A stretch of 64,000 bases of DNA from Sabellastarte sp. h YS-2021 (taxonomy: Eukaryota; Annelida; Polychaeta; Sabellida; Sabellidae). How positions within the stretch are numbered: position 1 is the stretch's first letter; each line of letters opens with the position of its first letter. A program made the position numbers and the translations under genes. Shown one piece after another: positions 44,725-55,779 of the stretch. The DNA is taken from the NCBI GenBank assembly GCA_964017235.1, contig OZ024934.1, forward strand, positions 91,850,706 to 91,914,705. Direction: 5' to 3'. A model generated the notes under the pieces. It saw nothing but the letters and a program-made list of their open reading frames with translations, did not search any database and was not told the origin of the DNA.

Positions 44725-47700
44725 CTAGGATTTTGCCCACCTGCAGGTTGCACAACACTTGTTCTTGACTCGCTTGTACTTTTTACAGACCTTCTTGGCA
44801 TATTTTTTACCCATATTACGGATATCTTGGCATGTGCAATCAGTACATGTCCTTTTCTTCCATGTTACTGTTATTTTCATAAAGCAGTCTATGCAATCTG
44901 AAAGAAGCATATGAGTGTAATGTGTCCTGCCAGAGCCATAGAAAGATTAAAAATTAAATGAATATCAGAGCTTTTGATGATAAAGAAATGTTTCTATAAC
45001 TCATGAATCCGCAAGGTTTTTCTCTTTATCATTATTCAAGTCCTCGCCCGAACTGGGTATCCAAATGGATTAATCAAGAAATGGGAGATTCGTTAGTGAG
45101 AATTGCTGAGCTGGTGGAAATGATCTAGTGATCAAGTCTCAGGGATTTAATCACTGCTGGACAAAAATATGTCACTCACATGCAGCAGCAACTGCTCCTA
45201 ACCCGTCGTTTTTGTGGACAGTTTCAGTCCAAGCCTTTCACTTTATTCAAAAATACAGGTAACCAGGTAATATGAGTATATGCAGTTCACATATCAGAAA
45301 TGAAACAGGATCCAGAACTGTTTTCCGCATGGGATCATACATCCCCAATATACAATCCACACAAATGATTAAACAAATCCTTTGGTCAGATTGGGAGAAA
45401 AATGGGCAAAATGGGTTTTTTTTTAATTTTCAAAATTTTTTTTACATTCGGACTGCTTGTCATTATATAATGACGTAAGATGATATTTGGGAACCTGGGC
45501 CCGTATTCACGAAAGGTATTAGCCAGGGCTTAGGCTTAAATTAAAATTAAATGAATCTGCCACTGTGGCCTAGCGGGTAACACACTTGTGTAGGAACTCA
45601 GAGGATGTAGGTTCAATCCCAGGTACAGGCAGATACATAGTGGCTCGGATGACCACTTAAAATGGCGGTCCTCTGTCATTGGTCATCCTTAAGCCTCTAT
45701 CTTCCAGTTAGGAGAATGTCAGTTACTTGTGAGTTGGGGCTGTACCTGTACAGTCAGATGGGTTAAATAGCGTTTTGAGTTCTGTAGTATATGGAGATAT
45801 TGCGCTGAGTATAAATACATAATAATAAAAATAATAATAATAATAAAGAGGAGACTTTTGTCTCAAGTTTCAAGACTTTTGTCTCAAGACTTTTGTCTTA
45901 GGCTTAGTGCTATTCACAAAGAATTTAAGACCAGTCTTAGGCTTAGCCAAGGACTCAACTTTAAGACTGGTTGGTAGTGGGCTTAAATTTTGTAAAGAGG
46001 ACTTAAATATGGCCGCCATAAACTTTTCTCCACTCCAAAATTTTAAATGGCTGTAAATAAAGTATAATTATACAGGACACCTCACTAAATCAGTCTTTGA
46101 TAAATTTATATGTGGTAATAAGGTTTTCCATTTCAAAACAGCACTTTTCCTTAGATAAAATGTATTGAATGAAGGATATATGTCATCACCAATAGTATAG
46201 TTTGAATAGAAAAGAAAGGTCACATGACACAGAAAACAACTGTGGTTATTTGATAAACTTGGACTTAGCTAAGTCACCCTTTGTAAATACGATTTTAAGA
46301 CAAAACTTAGCCGAGACAAAAGTCTTAACTTTAAGATTGGATTTAAGTCTAAGACCTGGCTAAGTCTAAGACCCTTCGTGAATACCAGCCCTGTAATATG
46401 TTTACGTAAGTCTTCTCATCTGAAGAATCACCAGCTGTTTTCACTTTAAAGTTGGATGTCCCAGAGAGTAGTACTTGTGCAATTTGCCATAGAATGTCAA
46501 AATTACCTTTACAGGCATACTTCAAAATTAACTGAGAAGAGGCAGGTTTCATTTACAAATGAATGGTCTGACTTACTGCACTTCTGTGGCAACTGCTTTC
46601 CCTTCTTATCAACCCACACTGCATTGCATCCACCGCAGTAGTTGGAACTGGGGAAAAGGGTTAATATATTTTATTATCAACCACACAACGTACTTGACCT
46701 AAATACTGAGACATACAGACGGGGCAGTATTTTGTATATTCCCCAAACGTCCCCTTTTCCCATAAATGAATACAAATGCATAACTAAGCGTCAATTGTTT
46801 TGTAAATATTTCATTAGTTATGTAAGTTATATACAGCATTAGAAAGGTATTTTAACAGAGATTCTGTTCGTTTTGATGCATTAAAATATTTTGGAGAAAT
46901 GCTGGAGTTTTTATATTCAGTGCCCTGAAATATGTTACAATCTTTTTACATTCTGTATTTACATATGGATATATTAGGCGTATTTCACAAACAAAAATCT
47001 GCGTAATCTGTTTAATCCAGATTCAGACTTGGATTCTTTGGATTAGCTAGATTTGTAAAATAAATTTTCTTTACTTCTGAATCCAAAATGAAAAAAAGAA
47101 GAAAAACCACTATAAATGTAATAAAAATCAATAATCTTTTAAAATTTACTGGCACAATTTGCCGCCAATATTTTCCAAAGGATTAGGATTCAAGTCACAT
47201 CACAAGCGAATCTGTTGATTTGAAGAATCTAGATTTGACGGATTATGGTTGTGAAATACGCCTATATTGTTGAAATAAAATGGCGGATAATAAAAGCCAG
47301 TAAACCATGCCTCATTGGACATGTTCAAGAAACAATACATATATCACTCATAAAGACTGATGGTATGATACTAAATAATGGGGTTTTTTTGGTCTTCTTT
47401 TAACTTGTAAGTACACATACGTTTTACAGTTAATGTTTTGCATTCATTTGGTAAATATGGAAGTAATATAACAAACAATATAATACTCATGCTTTACACT
47501 CGTATAAGTTTTTTATCTCACAAAGTACCATCTCATATCTCATAGATTATGGTTGGTTTCCTCGTAAACCTAGTGATATAACACTACCTTACAAAGTATA
47601 TATCCAAAATTACATGAGACCCAGGGGCCAAGGTGGCAGAGTGGTAACACACTCGCCTCCTATATCTGAGGTCGGAGGTTCAACCCCCAGACCTTATGTG

Positions 47701-50700
47701 GGGGAAAGTTGGTAGTTGCTTACCGATGGTCGGCAGTTTAGAGTACCTTGACTAACTGTATGTACTGGTTTCCTCTGCCCACAAAACTACCCATCGTGAT
47801 ATGACCTGTATAGTGTTGAAAGTGATATAAAACCCCAAATAGATAAATACATGAGACTGTTTTAAAAACAATGAATCAAATTTTAATGCTGTTTAAATGT
47901 ACCAGTATAAATAAATATAAGGTTGAGAGTAGGCTGAGCAGATACTACTTGGGAGTACTTTAAGTACTTACATACACCTGGCCTTCTTGCTCTTTCTGCC
48001 ACAATCAGGTTTAGCAGCAAATTGACACGGATCCACAAAACATTGTACCATGTCTCCCTGTTTACATCTTGGGAAAGCTAAACATACACAAGAACACACG
48101 TTTACAAATATCCGTGTCAAGGTCAAATATTACCTAAAAATTGCAGTGCATCAGTGGACATGAAAAGAAACCGCTGAGAAAGCCAGATCAGTTGAAGGAT
48201 GGGTCAAAGGTTAAACATACAAAAGATTCTCAGACCTTAATGTTACACTGACTCAATTCACCACAACACATTTATCCTGATCCAACTGTCAAAAGTTTAA
48301 GGATTTTAATGCTGCAACTTTAACCCTTTGTCAGCTGTCGCCAAATGTGGTGCAAATGTCTAGAGTTTCTACACCAGACGTAGTTCTGGGTATGATCAAA
48401 GAGCTGTTACCATGGCAAAGATATTGAGACATTTTTTGGACTTGCAGATTTACGCCTAGCCTACTTTGGGCCACTGTCCAAAAAGTGTTATAATGTTAAT
48501 GTTACCATTTTACAATATATTAACAGTAATGTCATATATCTTACTTATACATAAATATTGATGTGTGCATTATGATTCTGTAATGATATATAGCAGAATT
48601 AGATTAATGTGCATATTGCTTGGCATTTACTACATACATATCTCTTTTATGGACTGTACATAAAGTAGATGAAGGTAGTTTAGTGTTACATGTATTTATA
48701 CTCGAAGCATTTACATTTACATTGTTGTATGATAATAAACCAGTTGCTCCGCAACATGTGTTTTGTTACTCGGGGGCTTGGGGGGACTGTGTTACCATTT
48801 TACAATATGGAGGTTACTTTTTTTACAACTTGGGTATTACCCTTTCACACTGGTCAGTTCAGCCATTTTACAATATAAATCTTTGTTGCCATATTACAAT
48901 ATGGATGTTACCATTTTACAATACACAAATTGCATTCTTGTTGCGAATTTTACCATTCTGGAATGGGGATCTTATAAATTTAGAAAGTGTGCAATAAACG
49001 TAAATTTAGAAAGTGTGCAATAAACGTAAATTTAGAAAGTGGGCAATAAATGTAAAGCAACTGTCTTGACGAGCATTTTGAATACCACATAATCCTCATC
49101 CAGTCAAATGATAAAATTCAAAAATATATGTCCCTTAAGAAATTGTACTGTAAAATGAGAAGATAATGAACATACCACAGGGATCACACTTGATAATTTT
49201 TCCACCTTTGCCGTTTCTCCAAATGGCATGGCAGCCATTGCAGTAATTGTCCCTGTCACAAAAATACAAAGAAATTATTACTTTTTCTATCCTGCACAAA
49301 AACTCCTTTTAAACAAGAGAATTCCTTTATTTTTCACTTTCATTTGTTTTGGTTTTCTATAAATCTCCCTTAAATTTACGTGATTAACTTTCTTTCTTTA
49401 AATAGATTGCCACTACTATTTAGGAAATTTTTATTTCTAAGTAATCCTTGTTTTGTATTCATTCAGGAACCTTTGGTAAACGGACCTCAATTTTAAGGAA
49501 GTTTCATGAATACAGGGTCTGTCCGTCTTGCTTATACGTCCACATTATTATAATTGGACTTGGCTAACGATCGTTTGTTCTATAAGCTTCCCTTAATAAA
49601 GGGGGCTAACTTCTTTCTTTAAAGATTATCCTTAAAAAGAAATTCTTCTCTTTGGTATCCACTAACTTTGCTTTGCTGAGAAGCCTTTGGTAAAGGAACC
49701 AGATAAACAAAGTATGGGCCCTGCGCTGTCCTCCTGGCTTATACGTGTACATTATTGCAGTTAAATTAACTTGGCCGACCACAGGCGAAAGTTGGAGTTT
49801 TATGTCCAGTTTAGCTACTAGAACTTGTCTAACAGTGTTGACCTTGAGGTTCACCATCATGTGGAAATACTGGTATGACAGCCAGAATTCAACGCTCCTC
49901 TCTTGTGAGTTGCATACGTAAATATATCAAGTTAATTAAGTCTTGCTCTTCAACAGGATCATAGCTTCTTTATAATTACAGTATAATTAAAGCCAACTTA
50001 GTAAAACATTTAAAAGAAACTAGTTGGATAAAATACTGAAGATATAAAAACAAATGTCACAATTGTTTTTACAAAAAAAAAAATATAAATTTATTTTAAA
50101 ATTTCACAAAAGAATTTCAATTGAAGACATTGTTAGGTGTAACTGCGGAAGCTTAGTACCCAATATGGTGGGCGATACCTGACCATATATTACAGTAGCG
50201 GTCAGGAACCAGACTATATGCCACTGTGGCGCCTCAGATATGGGTGCATACTTTACACTGTAAACCTAGTTTTAAATATGTCTGTTGAAAACAAGAATGT
50301 GAGTTTAAACCAGTATTAGAAAATACAATACATGAGACCCTTACTCGCAAACTGCATTGGGGTAGAATTCTTTGCATGGTAACGTGGACACAGAACATGG
50401 GGCAACCAAACAATTGACTATGACGCCGTCACATTCTTCACCCTGGACAGCCAGCACTGCAAAACAGTAGCAGAAGCATAATATCTGTGTTTACGATTTA
50501 ATGGTACAAAATGTAGTACACTTAAACTTGTTTCCACTTCTTCATTCTGGTGCTGCAGTATGGCCTTTTTGAAACAACATGTCAATTTATTAGTGCTGGC
50601 GTTTCTCTGTCCTTTAGCTCCTGTCACACTACAGGAAGTACGACCCGATTTTACAGACAGCGGGAAAACAGAGGCTGAATGCTGTACCTTCTGTGAAAGC

Positions 50701-52187
50701 CAGATACACACCTCTGGCCTCAGTTCTGCTACAGAAAAGGGCCAGAATAGGGGAGGTTGTGACACAGGAAAGATACCATAAAGATATACTGTAAATATAC
50801 AAACTAAATAAACTGTAATGTTAGGGCGAACATATTGCTTGATAGAAGACAAAAAATAGAGAAACAGAACATCACAGAATTTGGAGGAAAGACAACAGAC
50901 CAGTTACAGGAACGATAAGACATTCTGCAGTTGTCTTACTTGGTGCTGTTCATTGTAGGTGGAAATCTTGAATGGTTTAAAGTTTTCATGTGTGCAGCAT
51001 TGGAAAGCAGAGAATATAACAGTATGCAAAGTTTACTGGTAGACACCTGGCAGTATGTGGAAGTTTTAGGAGATAAAAAAACACAGACAAACGTTGGCAA
51101 CACTGTCTGGAATTGTGATCAGAGCATGACATTCTAACATCTATTTGATCTGATCCCATGGCCCAAACTCTGATGTGTGGCAGCTGTCAGTTCAGTGGGT
51201 TAGTGAGAGTAAAGCCACTTTACTCATATTTTAACCATTTAGTGACTATCTCAGGTTAGTATAAACACATGTTTTGTGATAATCAGAACATTAAATTTGT
51301 GTTGTAAAATTATAAAAGAAATATCCGCATTACTCTTGGCCTTTAATCCAATAACAATACCCAAGGCATCTGCCTTCAGCTGTTTACCAACAGAATTATT
51401 ATTCATGGAATAAAAAAAATATGACTAATCACTTTTGAGCATCAGATAAGGTTTTTGGGGGGTTATTTTATTTTATTATTTTTTAAAGTATTTTCTTAAA
51501 TTCATAAAACTGATTACATAAATTCACCCTTCTTGGCAAAGTTTAATCCAGTCTCCTATGTCTAATGTTGTAGACTTTCTACGAATCTGTCGGGAATTAA
51601 ACACCTGCATGTTTCTGTGAAAGAGATATGATTCTCTCCAGACGGAAACTAATTTGAGATTAATTCACTAAAACAATTAAGGATGTATGTGCAATATTGT
51701 TTAACCAGTGGAAGCAACATGATTACGTCATTGGTATGAAATTGCTCTCACTCTCAGAACGGACAATACTTGCAACGAAAATGATTTGCAAAGTACAAAC
51801 ATACGTCGACTTGAGTTTTATATTTAAAAATATATTATTTCCATATTAGAACCTATAGGATAGCATTATTTATTGCCACTGGAAAAAATTTTTGACACAC
51901 TCAATTCAGATTTTATCTTTGACAACATAGTTTAACAGTCATATGCTTGCTTGGGTCTGGTAGTAGATATGCATTAGAACATTTACGTTTTTTTTTCTTC
52001 TCTATGCTAACACACCTATGAAATTGCAACATTTGGCGTGTATTGAATTTAAGTTTTTAAACTGTCTCTTCTCCCTACACTGAACAATCAAATATTTGGG
52101 CAGCTTTCTCATAATCTAGCTGAAGTCCATACCTTGATATGACCACAAAAATCCAAGAACCAAAAGTAGCTTCATAGTTGTTCTCAT
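44725..52187 (-). CDS. Gene A: secreted protein with two eight-cysteine modules and a C-terminal CCxxC domain
   Basis: Six exons give a 197-residue protein: 52187-52133, 50456-50345, 49252-49176, 48077-47972, 46647-46577 and 44897-44725, all GT-AG, phases 1,2,1,2,1. Exon 1 and the start of exon 2 form a signal peptide (MKLLLVLGFLWSYQ then VLAVQG). Module 1 has CLVAPC and DNYCNGCHAIW; module 2 has CFVDPC and SNYCGGCNAVW, each with eight cysteines. The last exon is Lys-rich with CTDCTC and KCCATC, like the C-terminal half of a VWC domain. Exons 2 and 5 have the same length as in gene B (112 and 71 bp). I infer an extracellular, disulfide-rich product and cannot assign a function. An alternative start is the upstream Met four residues before MKLLL; I use the upstream one. 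Confidence 0.88.
45496..46393. mobile_element. Palindromic MITE family P, copy 4, carrying a nested SINE
   Basis: Ends are GGGCCCGTATTCACGAAAGG and CCTTCGTGAATACCAGCCCT, inverted repeats. The core matches copy 1 closely, including GGTAGTGGGCTTAAATTTTG. A SINE-1 copy is inserted near the left end, a different place from that in copy 3. It lies in intron 5 of gene A. Confidence 0.8.
45555..45847 (+). repeat. tRNA-derived SINE-1, copy b
   Basis: Same landmarks as copy a: CCACTGTGGCCTAGCGGGTA, GTAGGTTCAATCCCAGG, GGCTCGGATGACCACTTAAA and ATTGCGCTGAGTATAAATAC, followed here by an (AAT)n tail. It lacks a stretch of about 55 bp present in copy a after the CTCTGTCATT block. Confidence 0.85.
46976..47263. 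mobile_element. 288-bp MITE with perfect 15-bp inverted ends
   Basis: AGGCGTATTTCACAA at the left and TTGTGAAATACGCCT at the right are exact inverted repeats. Subterminal GGATTC/GATTA words are also inverted. The TTTCACAA theme resembles the ends of family P but the interior differs. It lies in intron 4 of gene A. Confidence 0.82.
47278..47525. repeat. Hairpin repeat family H, copy 3
   Basis: AAAATGGCGGATAATAAAAG, CATATATCACTCATAAAGA and ACAATATAATACTCATGC then TTTACACTCGTATAA follow the order of copies 1 and 2, but an extra ~90 bp separates the arms. It adjoins the 288-bp MITE. Confidence 0.55.
47621..47847 (+). mobile_element. tRNA-derived SINE-2, copy b, with 10-bp target-site duplication
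   Basis: The head GGGGCCAAGGTGGCAGAGTG, the B-box GGTTCAACCCCC, TAGTTGCTTACCGATGGTCG and the tail AAAACCCCAAATAGATAAA match copy a. TACATGAGAC occurs at 47611-47620 and 47848-47857 as target-site duplication. It lies in intron 4 of gene A on the strand opposite to the gene. Confidence 0.9.
48976..49053 (+). repeat. 26-bp tandem repeat, three units
   Basis: Three head-to-tail units of AAATTTAGAAAGTGTGCAAT followed by AAACGT; the third differs at two positions. Just to the left (48500-48930) the word CCATTTTACAATAT recurs four times at irregular spacing. Intron 3 of gene A. Confidence 0.9.
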
Positions 52188-53540
52188 TTACGCCCTGTTG
52201 CAGTTTTTGTGCTGAAATTCTGATTATTTCCCAAAAAACCTTCCCAAAATATGCTGCATACGTCCTGCAAAGTCAATAAAATAACCTTGTACTCTTTCAT
52301 TGTTTGTCCAAACACAAAGAAGTAGACAGATGTTTTTGTCTATTGAGCTGGTGTTCCCTTTGTTTTCTCCAAGCAGGTCGGTGATTAAGTGTCCTTTAAA
52401 AACGTCACAAAAGCCAATGAAAAGAAAGATTGGCGTGTGAAAAGGTGTTGTGACGTTTATAAATTTATTGTAGTTTCTTGAATGTTGAAAAATTGTTTGT
52501 GCATACAAGATACCACAGCTTTTTTTCATTTCCCTTTTGAAAGCAGACAATCTGTGGAATATAGAGCAATATTCACGCTAAAGGCTGTTAATGCTAAGTT
52601 CAAACCCATTTTGGTCTAACAATCCTGATGTTATTCTGGCACATATACACAGTTTCCCCTTTTCCAAACCAGACTCACATCGCCCAAACGAATTTTTGAC
52701 TGGCAGTTCTTCGTTTGTTTTTTGCCAATGTTAGTTTCTGGTAATGCCCTGACGGGCAGCAATTCTTGTGGAAAACAGGGAAAGAATACTGTAACCCTAA
52801 TAAATCCCTGCAACAAACCTCTAGTTACAGTTTTTACTGCAGAATAATCTTACAATGGCCACAGAAAAGATACAGAGAAGATACTGTAAAGTAACCTTAC
52901 GGCAAACGTTTAATTTCACTGGAGACACAGAAAGAGACAGAATAACGCAGAATTGGGCATAGAAGGGCTATAGAATGGTATGATACCCTACAGCTAGAGC
53001 CAGTTAACAGTAGCCTTCATCCCTAGCGAAAAGTTTCTGTGCGACCATGCAATGGACTGAAAAACACAGTGTGCAAAGTTTACAAAGTGAGACAGGATGT
53101 TGAGGAATGGAGCATAACACCTATGAACTTTACTGTCATCAGGGCATAGGGACAGATTCTTATAATTGCTCCTGATTTAGAAGTTGATTGGTTTTAAGGG
53201 AGGTTTGGCGCAATCTTCTATAACTGCGGACCATTAAAAAAAACTTGGGCCATGCATGTAAGTATTCATTTGGAGTAGTTTGGAAACTATACTTGCCAGC
53301 TATACAGTTACCTCTTACTGTCAATGTGTTCTTTTGCAGGAGATAGGTATGAATGACACCTCGATGTTGGAGTGTCTGTGGAGTTATATTTAGCATGATT
53401 TTACTCGCTTTATATGAGTAGGGAATGTATGTTGTCATAAGGTGCAAGACTGCATCCAGCGGAGATAAGTAAACACTGAGAGGGACACCATCGAGCTCAG
53501 TGGAAACTTCTGTTTACATGTCACATAAACACTAGTACGC
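52188..53540. other. 5' flank of gene A, no gene seen
   Basis: This region should include the gene A promoter. A minus-strand TATAAA-like word near 52455 is too far from the ATG to be assigned without transcript data. Open frames of up to 108 codons lack motifs. Confidence 0.4.
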
Positions 53541-54655
53541 TTATTCCAATTCCAATTCAACTTTTATAGCGCTTAATCTCTGCCAAAGTGACAGACTCTA
53601 AGGCGCAACATCATCAGCATAGTTACAAAAATCATTGTCCTTATCCATAGCTATGGTCGACATCACGGAGAACGCCATATGAGGTGGAAAATACTAAGGA
53701 GGATAAGCTTGACAGAATAGGTATGCCTTAAGTTTTTTTCTGAAGGAAGCAATAGAAGTGGCAGATCGTACATTATCAGGGAGTTCATTCCATATTTTGG
53801 GAGCATCATATGCAAAGCTTAGACCAAACTGCTTTGTGGATTTGTAAATAGATGGTTGGTATTGAGGAAGATGTAGAATTATACCATCAGATTGACTCAA
53901 CCGAGTATTATAGGCACATTGTCTAACTTTGAGAAATGGGCTGAAATATTTTGGACAGTTAGTATGTAGGTATTTATATACCAACAAGGCAGTCTTGAAG
54001 ATGCAACGGTGCCTTATGGGTAGCCAATGAAGGGCTTTTCTTAGTGGAGTGGTGTGATAAAGACATGTGGTTCTACAAATAATTCTGGCCAAATTGTTTT
54101 GAATGCATTGTAGCTTGCGTAGGTTAGCAACAGATAGACCCCTAAACAAGGAGTTACAGTAGTCAAGCCTACTGCCCACAAGTGCGTTTGCAGCCGTAAG
54201 AGCAGCATCACAAGTAAAGTACTGTCGAATTTGTCTAAGATCCCTCATCTGGATGAAACAAAGTTTACATACACTTTTAACATGTTTGGTGAAGGAAAAG
54301 TCTGAGTCAAACCAGACACCCAAATTCTTAATGGCATCTGAAGGTATCAGTGATTCACCCAATATATTTACTGGAAAGAATGGGTTAAATTTTTCTTGTT
54401 GAGACTTGGCGCCAAATATAATAAAGTCAGTCTTATCAGCATTCAGCTTTAGTTTATTTGCACACAGCCATAGTTTGACATCTTCAAGGCACTTTCCTAG
54501 CCGATCGAAGGCAATTTTTGCATTTTTGTGTTTGAGGTGAATAAACAGCTGTGTGTCATCTGCATAAAAGTGAAATTTGACATCTGGATGTTCAGAGATT
54601 ACTTTGCTCAAATGTGTGGTATACAACAAAAAAAGAATATGACCAAGAACTGAAT
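53541..54655 (-). mobile_element. 5'-truncated CR1/L2-like LINE, family 2, with a long open RT frame
   Basis: On the minus strand the frame begins inside RT (SVLGHILFLLYTTHLSKVI) and continues 311 codons without a stop. It holds FHFYADDTQLFIHL, the catalytic block, LKLNADKTDFIIFG, SRLDYCNSLFRGL, LHWLPIRHRCIFKTALLVYK and FRKKLKAYLFCQAYPP. The 3' end carries a tail of TTGGAAT repeats (minus strand of 53541-53558). Upstream of about 54655 the similarity ends abruptly, as expected for reverse-transcription truncation. The open frame suggests a fairly young insertion of the same family as the 39.7 kb fragment. Confidence 0.9.
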
Positions 54656-55779
54656 ATATAATAAAGTTACGTAAAGAGATACGTTAGAGTAAATTCTGTG
54701 AAGCCTCAGGCATGTTTATAAGCATTTTATAGAAGTCCTCATTCCTTCCTATACTGTTACACTTCTGTCAGTAAACTTTGCATACTGTTATTTTTTCTGC
54801 AGTTTGGATATCATCAGGAAACCCATTGCATAAAATGGAAGCATCATGCACAAATATGTGGCTGAAATGCTTTTGGATTTATATGCTGGAGACAGTAACT
54901 GTGCAGCCTTTCAAAAATTCCTTTCAGGTATGCTCCATCTGCAGGCGCATTGGTGCATGATGGTTGAGTAAGGTAAAAGCTCAAATACTCTAGAAAAACA
55001 GTGTTGAGGTACTTGTAGACCTTGAGAACACTCCTGCATCTTAGTCCACAGATCTGCTCACTCTTGGTTCGTGAGGGGGGCGTTCAGAAATCCTTTTACA
55101 TGTCCTATACTACTAATAAATTTGTCAGGCTGTGGTTGTTTATATAAACACTACCTGGGAGGCTGGGATCTGGTGTGATAATCTGATTACACCAATTACA
55201 ATAAAACTATACACTCCACATACTTTTACATTCTTAGCAGTATACATGCATATTGTTAATGCTCTTCCACACAGTGTACACCTTTATGTTAATAAGAAGT
55301 GGCATAAATTTTTATTCTAAGGATATAATGAGACAAATTTAAGATTAAAAAAAAATAATAATAAAATGTAATAATATCCACTGGATGCATCCGGTTGATA
55401 CTTTGATTTACTGTTCACTACACCACTGCCACCGTTATCCCACATAGAGATATTTTCGATGTTAAGGCTCTAAGCAGAAAACTACACCTGCTAGCATCAC
55501 CAAATTTGCAGGATATCTTCATTGGGAGGTAAGATTCTCTAGGACTGAAATTAGCTTCATTCTGAAAACAAAAACAAATGGCCTTCCTAGGAATTTCTTT
55601 GAAAATTATCTACTTTTTACTGGCTGGTTCTCGTAACCAGAAGGTTGAATCTCTTCATAGGTCACGTATAACAGATATATATATCTCCTCTACAAACTTG
55701 CAGACATTTGACCATGAAGCTCTTCATTCAAGTTCATCCACAGAGTACCCCACACAACACACTTTAAAAGTGCCTATAT
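54656..55779. other. Intergenic DNA, no gene seen
   Basis: Short frames without motifs and an AT-rich block near 55340-55370. Nothing can be assigned. Confidence 0.4.

Noticed and set aside
46349..46552. Minus-strand frame just downstream of gene A exon 5 as a further exon
   Set aside because: Exon 5 has a good donor at 46576 and joins exon 6 in frame with the phase seen in gene B. The extra frame overlaps the end of a MITE and has no counterpart in the paralogue.
50418..50852. 144-codon minus-strand frame overlapping exon 2 of gene A
   Set aside because: It reads exon 2 in the wrong frame; the exon is explained by the signal-peptide junction and the paralogue.
52224..52550. 108-codon minus-strand frame upstream of gene A
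   Set aside because: No motif, and it stops before the gene A signal-peptide ATG; more likely 5' flank or untranslated leader.
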